A DNA stretch of 64,000 bases. Source: JANPCX01 sp046049865. GTDB lineage: Bacteria > Pseudomonadota > Gammaproteobacteria > Burkholderiales > Burkholderiaceae_C. The notes under the pieces were generated by a model. The model had not been told where the DNA came from, ran no database searches, and worked only from the letters and a program-made list of their open reading frames with translations. Shown here one piece after another: positions 7,399 to 15,974 of this stretch (positions are counted from its first letter, which is position 1; each line of letters begins with the position of its first letter). A program made the position numbers and the translations under genes. The stretch covers positions 5,508 through 69,507 of the forward strand of contig JBJOQO010000008.1 of NCBI GenBank assembly GCA_046049865.1, in the 5' to 3' direction.

Positions 7399-9567
7399 TC
7401 AGCGGTCCGAGGTTCTTCGCTTGTGGAGTGAGCGGATGCGGTCACTGTGCAGTGCGCGGTGTACCGCAGCCGCCATTTCTTCCATGAGGTGCTCTTTTCT
7501 GAGCACCTCGTGCAAGCCCATGTCGCGCGCCTGCGCGAGCATCTCGTCGGAAATGTGGCCTGACCCCATGACGATGGGCAATTTGGGTGCGTGGACCAAG
7601 ACCTGCGATGCCAGATCCAGCCCTGACATGGTTGGCATGTTGTAGTCAGTGAACAGCAGGTCAAACGACTTTGGCGCGTTGCGAATCAGCACCAGTGCTT
7701 CTTCTGGGTGCGTGACAGCAGTCACTTTGTAGCCAGCGCGCTGCAGGCTGCCCTCAATCACGACGAGCATCAGTTCGTCATCGTCCACACACAAAATGTG
7801 TTGCCCTTGACCGCTTTGCAAGGCTTTGTCTTGGGGCAATTCGGGCGCCTCTGAGCTGGCCGTCGCATCGACCACGGGCAAATACACATGAAACGCCGTG
7901 CCCGCACCCACTTTGCTGTCAACTGAGATCCAACCGCCGGCCGCCGTGACGATGCCATGTACGACAGACAGGCCCAGGCCCGTTCCCTTGCCCACGGGTT
8001 TGGTGGTGAAGAAGGGTTCAAAGATGCGTGCAAGCGTGGCCGCGTCCATGCCACACCCGTCATCCGATACACAAAGATGCGCAAAACACTCTGCATGCCG
8101 ATTGCCGCCGCCCGCGCCAGCCACGGGGTCACGAATGTCTTCTGACAACATCACCTGCACCACACCGACGCCGCGCGTCATGGCATGCCAGGCGTTGGTG
8201 CACAGGTTCATCAGCACTTGCTGAATCTGCGTCGCGTCGGCTCGCACGTGCAAGGGTGTGCGTGTCAGGCTCAGCTCCAAGCGCACCCCGGCTGGCAAAG
8301 TGGTACGCAGCAGTTCTGCGGTTTCATTGAGGAGAGGCAACAAATTCCAAGTTTTGTTTTCATAGATTTGCGGCCTGCTGAAACTCAAAATTTGTTGCAC
8401 CAGGTCGCGGCCTCGAACGCTGGCCCTGTGTATGTGCTCCAAGCGCTTCAAGACTTGGGGGTCTGAAATGGCATCTTCTCGTGCCAGGGCCACGTTGCCC
8501 AAAATGGTGCCCAAAATGTTGTTGAAGTCGTGGGCTACGCCCCCTGCCAAGGTGCCGAGTGATTCCATCTTCTGCGCTTCACGCAATTGGTCTTCCGCCA
8601 AATGGCGGGAAGTGACACTTTGATGGGCAATGATGTACCTCGCCGGGCTGCGGTGGGGGACCTGAGTCACGGTCACCATGAACCAGCGCTGTTCCGTCGG
8701 TGAGTGACAGGGGTACTCCATCTCGAAAGCACGTTGCCTGCCCTGCAGCACCTCGCGAAGTCCGTGCGCCAGTTGGGCCGCGTCACCAGCACCATGGCCG
8801 CTGGCCCTCTCGCAAATGGCGAGGTAATTCACGCCGGGTCCAATGCAAGAAGGCAGCGCGCCGTTTTGCTGCCCAAACTGCCGCCACGCGTCGTTGGCCC
8901 ACACGATGGTGGCGCTGTCATCCACCACACAGATATGGGCCGAGAGGCCATCCAAGGTGGACATCGCAAAGTCCAGCGACTCGCGCAGCACGCCCATTTC
9001 TTGGTGCAATTCAAGGGAGACCGCTCCGGTCTGGATACGTTTGTCGGCCGCGCTGACCAACATCAGGCATGCATCGTCGGCGGGCCAAGCGACCCACTCA
9101 AGCTGGACGGGTGATCGGCGTCGTGCAGCGTCGTGCGTGCCCGCGTCGGGCGTGGCCTGCAGCACCACGGGTGCATTGCTGAGAAAAGCCTGTTGATGAG
9201 CTGCCTCTACCGCAGCTTGATCGGCCGGATCAAAAAAGGGAAAAACTTCATGCCCAATCAATCCCCCTTCCTCTGCGCCCAACAGGCCAAGCGCGCCTTC
9301 GGTTCCCGCAAGCACCACCCCCGACCGGGCCAACACCAGGTAGGCCAAACCCAGGCGATCCAGCACAGGCCTGAGCAAACCGAGTGAGGATGGGTAGATC
9401 AAATTGTCTGTAGCAGCAACCGCTTTGGCCACCAACTGAAGACCCGTCGCAGGAACGCTTGAGTCGGGTGGTTGAGGCAATGCGTCCGACGAACCTTCGG
9501 CAAATGCCGCCGCGCCCGAGTCAGCCATCCGGGCAGTTTGAATCGACGGTTTAGCCTTTCCCACCAT
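7399..9567 (-). CDS. PAS-domain hybrid sensor histidine kinase with C-terminal receiver
   Basis: 722-residue two-component protein. It has no membrane segments, so it is probably cytosolic. Two PAS-like regions (about 60-170 and 200-320) precede the HisKA domain, GGVAHDFNNILG, with phospho-acceptor His346. The HATPase has a clear N box (LMNLCTNAWHAM) and G boxes (DDGCGMD, GKGTGLGLSVV). A receiver domain follows with Asp641 (LLFTDYNMPTMSG). The HDFNN box marks the HPK4-like group common in hybrid kinases. No response regulator or transporter is adjacent, so it is an orphan and its signal cannot be inferred. I chose the ATG at 9567 because an AGGGG Shine-Dalgarno lies 7-8 bases upstream; an in-frame start 30 codons earlier is unlikely. 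Confidence 0.88.
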   Translation of the reverse strand: MVGKAKPSIQTARMADSGAAAFAEGSSDALPQPPDSSVPATGLQLVAKAVAATDNLIYPSSLGLLRPVLDRLGLAYLVLARSGVVLAGTEGALGLLGAEEGGLIGHEVFPFFDPADQAAVEAAHQQAFLSNAPVVLQATPDAGTHDAARRRSPVQLEWVAWPADDACLMLVSAADKRIQTGAVSLELHQEMGVLRESLDFAMSTLDGLSAHICVVDDSATIVWANDAWRQFGQQNGALPSCIGPGVNYLAICERASGHGAGDAAQLAHGLREVLQGRQRAFEMEYPCHSPTEQRWFMVTVTQVPHRSPARYIIAHQSVTSRHLAEDQLREAQKMESLGTLAGGVAHDFNNILGTILGNVALAREDAISDPQVLKRLEHIHRASVRGRDLVQQILSFSRPQIYENKTWNLLPLLNETAELLRTTLPAGVRLELSLTRTPLHVRADATQIQQVLMNLCTNAWHAMTRGVGVVQVMLSEDIRDPVAGAGGGNRHAECFAHLCVSDDGCGMDAATLARIFEPFFTTKPVGKGTGLGLSVVHGIVTAAGGWISVDSKVGAGTAFHVYLPVVDATASSEAPELPQDKALQSGQGQHILCVDDDELMLVVIEGSLQRAGYKVTAVTHPEEALVLIRNAPKSFDLLFTDYNMPTMSGLDLASQVLVHAPKLPIVMGSGHISDEMLAQARDMGLHEVLRKEHLMEEMAAAVHRALHSDRIRSLHKRRTSDR

Positions 9568-9840
9568 GCCGCTGCCCCTTTCGGGCCTACTGCCGACAAA
9601 GAGACGGTACTGCTTGCCTCCTACTACAGAACCTTGGCAATGCTTACCAGCAGCCAAGTCCCTTTTTGCTATCTGAATTCATCATATACCCGGTTCTACA
9701 GTTTGTGACAGCCGTGAAACCCGTGATTTCACCCATTTTTTTCGCCATCCACTGCCAGACATTCCCTGGACAGACTCGCGCACCACCGAGGAAGCAGATC
9801 CCACGCCGAAACGATAGTCTGTGTCAGAACATACTCCCCA

Positions 9841-10911
9841 TCAAGGCAAACGTTCGAGCGCGTGTTGGTAGGCGGCCTGGTGCATCAAATCGTCCCAACT
9901 CAGAGGCGGGGTGTGTGGCAACAGGTTGCGTCTGCGGGCTTCGCTGTCGGGGTCTTGTTGCCAGTGGCCGCTGGCCTCTTGGGCTTGCAGACCGATCAGC
10001 AGATCGTCAACGGCTTGACCACCGTCCAAGGATTGGTTGCACAGCAGCACCATGTCGCAACCTGCGTGCAAGGCCATGGCAGCGGCTTCGCTGTAGCTGA
10101 GCTGAGCGCCCGCCAAATGGCGTGCGCCTTCCATGCTCAGGTCGTCGCTGAAGATGGCTCCGTGAAACCCAAGTTGTTGGCGCAAAATTTCTTGCAACCA
10201 ACGTGATGAAAACCCAGCCGGCAGTGCATCGACCTTGGGGTAAATCACATGGGCCGGCATGACGCTGGTGAGGCTGGTGGAGAGCCACTCATAGGGTTTA
10301 GCGTCGTCAGCCAGGATGGCTTTGAGGCTGCGTTTATCCACCGGCACGACCACATGGCTGTCAGCTGCGACATGGCCGTGGCCGGGAAAGTGTTTGCCGC
10401 AGTTGCTCATGCCGGCTAACAACAGACCATGCATCAGGCTTTTGGCCAGCATGGATGCCACGCGGGCGTCGCCATGGAACGCGCGATCACCAATGACGCT
10501 GCTGTTGCCCCAGTCGAGGTCCAGCACGGGCGTGAAACTCATGTCGACACCACAGGCCCGAAGCTCAGTGGCCAAGACATAACCAGCGGCTGTGGCCGCA
10601 TCGGTGGCGGTGAGTGGGTCCCTCATCCAGAGGTCACCGAGAGCCCGCATCGGCGGCAAATGGGTGAACCCATCGGTGCGAAAACGCTGAACGCGACCTC
10701 CTTCGTGGTCCACACAAATCAGCAAGTCAGTCCGTATGGATTTGATTTGGGCACACAACTCGGTGAGTTGGGTTCGGTCTTGCCAGTTGCGAGAGAACAA
10801 GATGACGCCCCCCGTCAAAGGGTGCCTCAAACGACGTTCATCGTCTGCATTCAATGTGAGCCCGGCCACATCCAGCACGACGGGGGCGTGCACTGTTTCT
10901 TGCGCATTCAT
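9841..10911 (-). CDS. nagZ: Beta-N-acetylhexosaminidase NagZ
   Basis: Cytoplasmic glycoside hydrolase family 3 enzyme that removes N-acetylglucosamine from anhydro-muropeptides during peptidoglycan recycling. The 356-residue protein shows ICVDHEGGRVQR near 65-76 and the NagZ signature KHFPGHGHV. The catalytic His is in that loop, and the nucleophile is in FSDDLSMEGA. Length and motifs are standard. It ends the long minus-strand array and overlaps acpS by 4 bp, so it is probably translated from the same mRNA. The 273 bp between it and the kinase gene (9568-9840) hold nothing I can identify. Confidence 0.95.
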   Translation of the reverse strand: MNAQETVHAPVVLDVAGLTLNADDERRLRHPLTGGVILFSRNWQDRTQLTELCAQIKSIRTDLLICVDHEGGRVQRFRTDGFTHLPPMRALGDLWMRDPLTATDAATAAGYVLATELRACGVDMSFTPVLDLDWGNSSVIGDRAFHGDARVASMLAKSLMHGLLLAGMSNCGKHFPGHGHVAADSHVVVPVDKRSLKAILADDAKPYEWLSTSLTSVMPAHVIYPKVDALPAGFSSRWLQEILRQQLGFHGAIFSDDLSMEGARHLAGAQLSYSEAAAMALHAGCDMVLLCNQSLDGGQAVDDLLIGLQAQEASGHWQQDPDSEARRRNLLPHTPPLSWDDLMHQAAYQHALERLP

Positions 10912-11315
10912 CTAAAAATCTCCGGCAAAGTTTCAACCACCACGAAACTGGTGGCGTAGTCGGTTTCATCGGTCACGCTCACAAAGGCTTTCAGACGCCT
11001 CTCGTCAAACCAATGCTTCAAGGAGCCATGCAAGTGGATTTGCGGCTGACCGCTGGTCGCGTTGAGGATTTCACAATCACGCCAGGTCATCGGGCTGCGT
11101 AGGCCCAAACCAACCGCCTTGGAAAATGCCTCTTTGGCTGAGAAACGCGTGGCCAAATAGCTGATGCCTCGGGCGGCGAGTTTGCTGCTTCGCGCATGAA
11201 AAACAGCCAACTCGTCGGGCCCCAAAATTTTTTCCGCAAACCGTTGGCCTCGGCGCTCGAAGGTGGCCCGCAAACGGCGAATATCGCAAATGTCGGTGCC
11301 TATGCCATAGACCAT
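10908..11315 (-). CDS. acpS: Holo-[acyl-carrier-protein] synthase AcpS
   Basis: Transfers the 4'-phosphopantetheine arm from CoA to a serine of apo-ACP; it would activate AcpP and perhaps the exosortase-locus carrier protein also encoded in this window. The 135-residue protein has the magnesium-binding motifs YGIGTDICDI (Asp8) at the N-terminus and FSAKEAFSKA in the middle. Length is normal for the AcpS subgroup. It sits between pdxJ (5 bp upstream) and nagZ (4-bp overlap), matching the conserved rnc-era-recO-pdxJ-acpS order. Confidence 0.95.
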   Translation of the reverse strand: MVYGIGTDICDIRRLRATFERRGQRFAEKILGPDELAVFHARSSKLAARGISYLATRFSAKEAFSKAVGLGLRSPMTWRDCEILNATSGQPQIHLHGSLKHWFDERRLKAFVSVTDETDYATSFVVVETLPEIFR

Positions 11316-11320
11316 GGTGA

Positions 11321-12127
11321 TCAGTGTTCAGGCGAATAGGCGCGGTGGATGCAGCGGATGTAGCTGCGCACCGTCTCTTGCATGCCAAACTCCAAAGCGT
11401 CTGCCACCAAGGCATGGCCAATGGAAACCTCCAAGACACCAGGCACGGCCTGCAAAAATTCTGTCAGGTTGTTTTGGTTCAGATCATGGCCCGCGTTGAG
11501 CTCCAAGCCTTCGCGCAGCGCCGCGTGGGCCGTGGCGGCGTAGCGGGACAGTACATCAGCCTGGTAGGCACTTGCATGGGCGCGGGCATAGGCTTCGGTG
11601 TACAGCTCCACGCGCTGCGCACCCAAATCGCGTACAAAGGGCATGGCCTGAGGCTCTGGATCCATGAAGAGGCTGACGCGCACACCCAGCTCGCGCAGCT
11701 CTGCAACCAAGGGCCGCAAGCGGTCCATGTCCGTTGGCAGGTTCCAACCATGGTCGGAGGTGGACTGACTCACACTGTCAGGCACAAAGGTGCATTGATG
11801 AACCGGCAGGTTTTTTTGTTTGAGCTCGCGCACCACGTCCATCAGGTTGTGAAAGGGGTTGCCCTCAATGTTGTATTCGGCTTGCGTCCAGCCGTTCATC
11901 AACTCGGCCAACTCAAGAACATCCTGCGGCCTGATGTGTCGCTCATCGGGCCTCGGATGCACCGTGATACCTTGCGCCCCCGCTTCAAGCGCGAGGGTGG
12001 CCGCGCGGGTGACGCTGGGAATTCCTAGGCTGCGCGTATTGCGCAGCAGAGCGACTTTGTTGAGGTTGACCGACAAAGCGGTGTGGCCGCGGTGGGTTTC
12101 AAACCCTGTGCTGATGAGTGGATTCAT
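11321..12127 (-). CDS. pdxJ: Pyridoxine 5'-phosphate synthase PdxJ
   Basis: Condenses 1-deoxy-xylulose 5-phosphate with 3-amino-2-oxopropyl phosphate to pyridoxine 5'-phosphate, the last ring-forming step of DXP-dependent vitamin B6 synthesis. The 268-residue TIM-barrel protein shows SVNLNKVALLRN near 19-30 and GITVHPRPDERHI near 54-66, which hold active-site residues. NIEGNPFHNLM follows, and LNAGHDLNQNNL lies near the C-terminus. It overlaps recO by 4 bp. Two PLP enzymes of the exosortase locus further right need its product. Confidence 0.95.
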   Translation of the reverse strand: MNPLISTGFETHRGHTALSVNLNKVALLRNTRSLGIPSVTRAATLALEAGAQGITVHPRPDERHIRPQDVLELAELMNGWTQAEYNIEGNPFHNLMDVVRELKQKNLPVHQCTFVPDSVSQSTSDHGWNLPTDMDRLRPLVAELRELGVRVSLFMDPEPQAMPFVRDLGAQRVELYTEAYARAHASAYQADVLSRYAATAHAALREGLELNAGHDLNQNNLTEFLQAVPGVLEVSIGHALVADALEFGMQETVRSYIRCIHRAYSPEH

Positions 12128-12894
12128 GGCGGTGATAGCGCTTGCACGTCCAACATCAGTTGGCGCGTGCGCAAATGGGGGGAACCCAAATGATAGTGAA
12201 GCAAACCGCGCAGTGCCGCGCGCAGCTCAGCCAAATGGGCGGCGCAAGCCTGCTGCAATGCGAGAAGGCTGCCGTGTTGCAATGCGGCTTGCAAGCCGAT
12301 CAGTGCGTGACCACTGACGGTGCCTGTGTCGGATGCTTTGGCCATCAGCACGCCAGCCTGTGGATCAAGGGTGTAGCTGGCGTCCACCTGCACGGTTTGT
12401 TGGGTCAAGGTCACCAAACTCAAATCGGGCAGCACGCCCAGCGTTTGTATTAGCTTGAGCTCAAAGGCGCGCAGGCTGGCCTGCACCGCCGCCTCGGACG
12501 GGTTGGCCAGGTGCGGCAGGGTCTGTGCGTAAGTGTCAAAGAGGTCAGCATGGGGATCGGACCTGGCGAGCAGCTTCATCAGCAGCTCGTTCAAATAGAG
12601 TCCACTGAACAAAGCCGCACCGGTGAGCATGGCCTGACCACCTGCCCACTCGGCACTGCGCAGGTTTTGTACTTCTGAGGCAGAGTCGGACGCTGGCGCA
12701 CGTCCTAACGAAATCAGCAAGCGCTGAAACGGCAACAGCACCGAACGCAACTGCGAATACGGCCGCCTGGCACCTTTCGCAACCAACACCAAACGGCCTT
12801 GCTCGCGACTGAAGACATCGAGAATCAGACTGGACTCGCTCCACATGTAGTGGTGCAGTACAAAGGCGTGGAGCGGTGCGTTGCTGCGTGTCAC
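12124..12894 (-). CDS. recO: DNA repair protein RecO
   Basis: Recombination mediator that helps load RecA onto SSB-coated single-stranded DNA in the RecFOR pathway and anneals strands. The 256-residue protein has the N-terminal OB-fold region (HAFVLHHYMWSESSLIL, LVAKGARRPYSQLR) followed by the helical domain (GLYLNELLMKLL). No zinc-binding cysteine cluster is seen, as in other proteobacterial forms. It lies between era (12 bp upstream) and pdxJ (4-bp overlap), in the expected order. Confidence 0.93.
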   Translation of the reverse strand: MTRSNAPLHAFVLHHYMWSESSLILDVFSREQGRLVLVAKGARRPYSQLRSVLLPFQRLLISLGRAPASDSASEVQNLRSAEWAGGQAMLTGAALFSGLYLNELLMKLLARSDPHADLFDTYAQTLPHLANPSEAAVQASLRAFELKLIQTLGVLPDLSLVTLTQQTVQVDASYTLDPQAGVLMAKASDTGTVSGHALIGLQAALQHGSLLALQQACAAHLAELRAALRGLLHYHLGSPHLRTRQLMLDVQALSPP

Positions 12895-12906
12895 TGCGCG
12901 GGCAGC

Positions 12907-13824
12907 TTATTCGTAGCCGTAGCTGCGCAGGTGCTCTTCGTCGTCCGCCCAGCCCGAGCGCACCTTGACCCACAGCTCCAAAAATACCTTGCCACCCATG
13001 AGTTTTTCGAGCTCCACGCGGGCTTCCGAGCCGATGCGTTTGAGTACCGCACCGTGGTCGCCAATGACCATGCCTTTGTGGGCATCACGCTCGACGACGA
13101 TGCTGGCCGCAATGCGCTTGAGCTGCCCTTCTTCTTCAAACTTGTCGATGACGACGGTGGAGGTATAGGGCAACTCGTCACCCATCAAGCGGAAGAGTTT
13201 TTCTCGGATGATTTCACTGGCCAAGAAACGCTCACTGCGGTCGGTGAGTGCGTCTTCCTCGTGAAACCAAGGTTGTTCGGGCAAGTAGGGCTTCAAGATA
13301 CCTAGCAGTCTGCCAACATCCGCTTCTTTGCGGGCGGTCAAGGGCACAAACTCGGCAAAGGGATGGCGCTCTTGCATGCTCTTGAGCCAGGGTGCCAACT
13401 CGGCGCGGCGGTGAACAGCGTCAAGCTTATTAGCCACCAACACAACAGGTTTTGCGAACTCGCCTTTGGGCATGAGGGACAGCACCTTGGCATCGTCCAG
13501 GCCGAAGCGTCCGGCCTCCACGACGAAGAGCACCAAGTCCACATCACCCAGCACCGAGGTCACGGTACGGTTGAGGTTGCGATTCAGGGCCGCACTGTGT
13601 TTGGTTTGAAAACCAGGCGTGTCCACGAAAACGAACTGCGTTTCATCAACGGTGCGTATGCCCGTGATTCGATGACGCGTGGTTTGTGCTTTGTTCGAGG
13701 TGATGCTGACCTTTTGCCCCACCAGTGCATTGAGCAAAGTGGACTTGCCCACATTGGGACGTCCAACGATGGCGATCAAGCCGCAGCGGCGCGGGGCTGC
13801 CGCTTCAGGTGTGTTTGGCATCAA
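12907..13824 (-). CDS. era: GTPase Era
   Basis: Essential GTPase that binds the 3' end of 16S rRNA and assists 30S subunit maturation. The 305-residue protein carries G1 GRPNVGKST (21-29), G3 DTPG, G4 NKLD and a C-terminal KH domain (about 210-300, including the GDHGAVLKRIGSEAR loop that replaces GxxG). Alternative starts at the first two Met codons differ by one residue. It follows rnc with a 37-bp gap and precedes recO, so ribosome processing and assembly genes are co-expressed. Confidence 0.97.
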   Translation of the reverse strand: MMPNTPEAAAPRRCGLIAIVGRPNVGKSTLLNALVGQKVSITSNKAQTTRHRITGIRTVDETQFVFVDTPGFQTKHSAALNRNLNRTVTSVLGDVDLVLFVVEAGRFGLDDAKVLSLMPKGEFAKPVVLVANKLDAVHRRAELAPWLKSMQERHPFAEFVPLTARKEADVGRLLGILKPYLPEQPWFHEEDALTDRSERFLASEIIREKLFRLMGDELPYTSTVVIDKFEEEGQLKRIAASIVVERDAHKGMVIGDHGAVLKRIGSEARVELEKLMGGKVFLELWVKVRSGWADDEEHLRSYGYE

Positions 13825-13861
13825 AGGTAAGGTGAGTTCAGGGCAAAAACGGCTGGGTGAA

Positions 13862-14566
13862 TCAGGACTGCAAGGGGCCGCCGGGGCGATCCGTCGCTTT
13901 CAAAGCGTCGAGCATGCGGCTGGCCGCTTCTTGTTCAGCGGTGCGGCGAGAACGCCCTTCACCGCTGTGTTGGAGATTGAGCGCCGGAACACTGCATTCG
14001 ACCTCGAAGGTCTGTGCATGTGCTTGGCCGCGCGTAGCGGCAATGCGGTAAAGCGGCACAGCCAAACGGCGCGCCTGCAGCCACTCTTGAAGCTCGGTTT
14101 TGGCGTCTTTGGTCCAACTGGACAAATCGGTGTTGGCGATGGTGTCGCCGAACATGCGCTCCACCACCGTTTTCACGGCATCAAACCCCGCATCAACGAA
14201 TACAGCACCAATCACGGCTTCCAGGGCGTCGGCCAGGATGGATGGGCGCTGGGCTCCACCACCACGCGCTTCGCCATCGCTCAAACGCAGTACGTCCGGG
14301 AACCCAAAGGCCACGGCCACCTTGTGCAAACTGTCTTCTCGCACCAGGTGCGCACGCACGCGGGTCAAGTCACCCTCGTCAGAGCCCGCTAAACGCTCAA
14401 ACAAAATGCTGGAGATGGCCAAGCTCAACACCGCATCGCCCAAAAACTCCAGACGCTCGTTGTGGTCAGAACCAAAGCTGCGATGCGTCAGTGCGCGCGC
14501 CAGCAATGCGGGCTGCTCAAATGCGTGGCCCAGTCGGGCTTGCAGAGCGTCCAGCATGGTAGTCAT
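13862..14566 (-). CDS. rnc: Ribonuclease III
   Basis: Double-stranded RNA endonuclease that processes the 30S rRNA precursor and some mRNAs. The catalytic domain carries the family signature NERLEFLGDAVLSLAIS and a downstream acidic site in LADALEAVIGAVFVD. A double-stranded RNA-binding domain occupies the C-terminal 70 or so residues (DAKTELQEWLQARR, RTAEQEAASRML). The protein has 234 residues from the ATG at 14566; a TTG three codons earlier is possible, and so is the ATG at 14557. It lies between the DUF4845 gene and era. Confidence 0.96.
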   Translation of the reverse strand: MTTMLDALQARLGHAFEQPALLARALTHRSFGSDHNERLEFLGDAVLSLAISSILFERLAGSDEGDLTRVRAHLVREDSLHKVAVAFGFPDVLRLSDGEARGGGAQRPSILADALEAVIGAVFVDAGFDAVKTVVERMFGDTIANTDLSSWTKDAKTELQEWLQARRLAVPLYRIAATRGQAHAQTFEVECSVPALNLQHSGEGRSRRTAEQEAASRMLDALKATDRPGGPLQS

Positions 14567-14581
14567 GGGGATCAAGCGCTC

Positions 14582-14956
14582 TTAGTTAGAGCGCGCCACA
14601 CCTTTGTACTTGATGAGCAAATAGACGGGCTCAAACAGCACAATTTCTTTGTCATAGGCAAAACGGATGACGAGTTTTTCGTTCTCTTTGGAAATGTCAA
14701 GGTCCTTGCCGCTGATAGAAGTGATGGAATACTCGATTTGTTTGGTGCGCTCAAATGCGGCACGAATTTCGGGAACGGTGCCCGCGCCTTCCTTGGCAAG
14801 CTTGGTGACCGCTTTTTGAATGGTGGCGTACTCGTTGACCGTCGGCAGCACATTGAGCACCAACATGGCGACCACACCAATCAGAACCGCCCAGAACATC
14901 AACCCGAGTAAGGTCACACCGCGTTGATGACGTGGGCTTGTTTGAGATTGATTCAT
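14582..14956 (-). CDS. DUF4845 membrane protein with type IV pilin-like N-terminus
   Basis: 124-residue protein with one transmembrane helix at about 15-38 preceded by RGVTLLGLM, a shape reminiscent of a prepilin N-terminus without a clear GFTLxE motif. The rest is a small extracytoplasmic domain. Proteins of the DUF4845 family sit between lepB and rnc in many betaproteobacteria and have no established function. The start at 14956 is supported by AGGAG followed by a spacer of 8-9 bases; an in-frame upstream Met at 14977 precedes that ribosome binding site. Its place beside signal peptidase I suggests, but does not show, an envelope role. Confidence 0.82.
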   Translation of the reverse strand: MNQSQTSPRHQRGVTLLGLMFWAVLIGVVAMLVLNVLPTVNEYATIQKAVTKLAKEGAGTVPEIRAAFERTKQIEYSITSISGKDLDISKENEKLVIRFAYDKEIVLFEPVYLLIKYKGVARSN

Positions 14957-15005
14957 ATCAGCTTTCTCCTCGTTCAATTCTTATGGCAGCACTGGGTGCT
15001 TGGCT

Positions 15006-15974
15006 TTAGTGAAATGCACCAATACGGCCGAGGTTACCGAAATTCATCCATACAAAAAAGGCCCGGCCCACAATGTTTTCGTCTGGCACAAAACCCCAGT
15101 AGCGAGAGTCTTGAGAGTTGTCGCGGTTGTCGCCCATCATGAAATAGTGGCCTGGCGGCACCTTGCAGGTCATGCCTTCAGCACTGTAACGGCAGTTTTC
15201 CGCGAACGGAAAATTGCTATTGGCGGGGAAAAATGACGGGCGATCAACATCCACCAAAATGCGGTGATCAACCTCGCCCAGCTTTTCGCTGAACTGCTTA
15301 GCGTAGCGGCGCGAGTCGTCATCGTAAAAATCAGGCAAGGCGGTGGTGCTGAGCAGTTCACCATTCAGATACAGGCGCTGGTTGCTGTAACGAATTTCGT
15401 CCCCGGGAACGCCGACCACACGTTTGATGTAGTCCACATTGGTATCCAATGGGTAGCGAAACACCATCACATCGCCACGTTTGGGATCATGGTTGGACAA
15501 AATTTTCTTGTTGATGACAGGCAAACGAACGCCGTAGTGAAACTTGTTCACCAGAATCAAATCGCCCACCAACAAGGTGGGAATCATCGAACCCGTGGGA
15601 ATCTTGAACGGTTCAAACAGGAAGGAACGCAACAAGAACACGGCCAAGATCACTGGGAAAAGTCCTGCCGTCCAGTCAAGCCACCAAGGCTGGGCGATCA
15701 AAGCCTGTTTGGCTTGCGCTAAGTTTCCGTCGTCAACCTTGCTGATGCCTTGTTGCGCGAGACTGTCGCGGCGCGCCTGTGCTTGTTGGTCGAGCAGTGC
15801 AGCCGCTTGAGTTCGACGCGGCGCAAAAATCAAACGCTCCGCCAACCAGTAAGCAAAGGTGAACAAAGTCAGGCAGAACAACAGCAAAGAGAAATTTCCA
15901 CTCCATTTGCCGATGTACCAACCCCCCAGATAAACCACCAACACGCTATAGAGCAATCCGGTCAAAGCACTCAT
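15006..15974 (-). CDS. lepB: Signal peptidase I
   Basis: Membrane serine/lysine protease that cleaves Sec and Tat signal peptides on the outer face of the inner membrane. The 322-residue protein has N-terminal membrane helices (about 5-22 and 28-45), a cytoplasmic Gln/Ala-rich stretch and another helix at about 103-120. The catalytic box IPTGSMIPTLLVGD contains Ser129, and YIKRVVGVPGD contains Lys184. The late signature GHYFMMGDNRDNSQDSRYWG is complete. Its ATG overlaps the lepA stop (TGATG arrangement), giving tight coupling. Confidence 0.97.
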   Translation of the reverse strand: MSALTGLLYSVLVVYLGGWYIGKWSGNFSLLLFCLTLFTFAYWLAERLIFAPRRTQAAALLDQQAQARRDSLAQQGISKVDDGNLAQAKQALIAQPWWLDWTAGLFPVILAVFLLRSFLFEPFKIPTGSMIPTLLVGDLILVNKFHYGVRLPVINKKILSNHDPKRGDVMVFRYPLDTNVDYIKRVVGVPGDEIRYSNQRLYLNGELLSTTALPDFYDDDSRRYAKQFSEKLGEVDHRILVDVDRPSFFPANSNFPFAENCRYSAEGMTCKVPPGHYFMMGDNRDNSQDSRYWGFVPDENIVGRAFFVWMNFGNLGRIGAFH

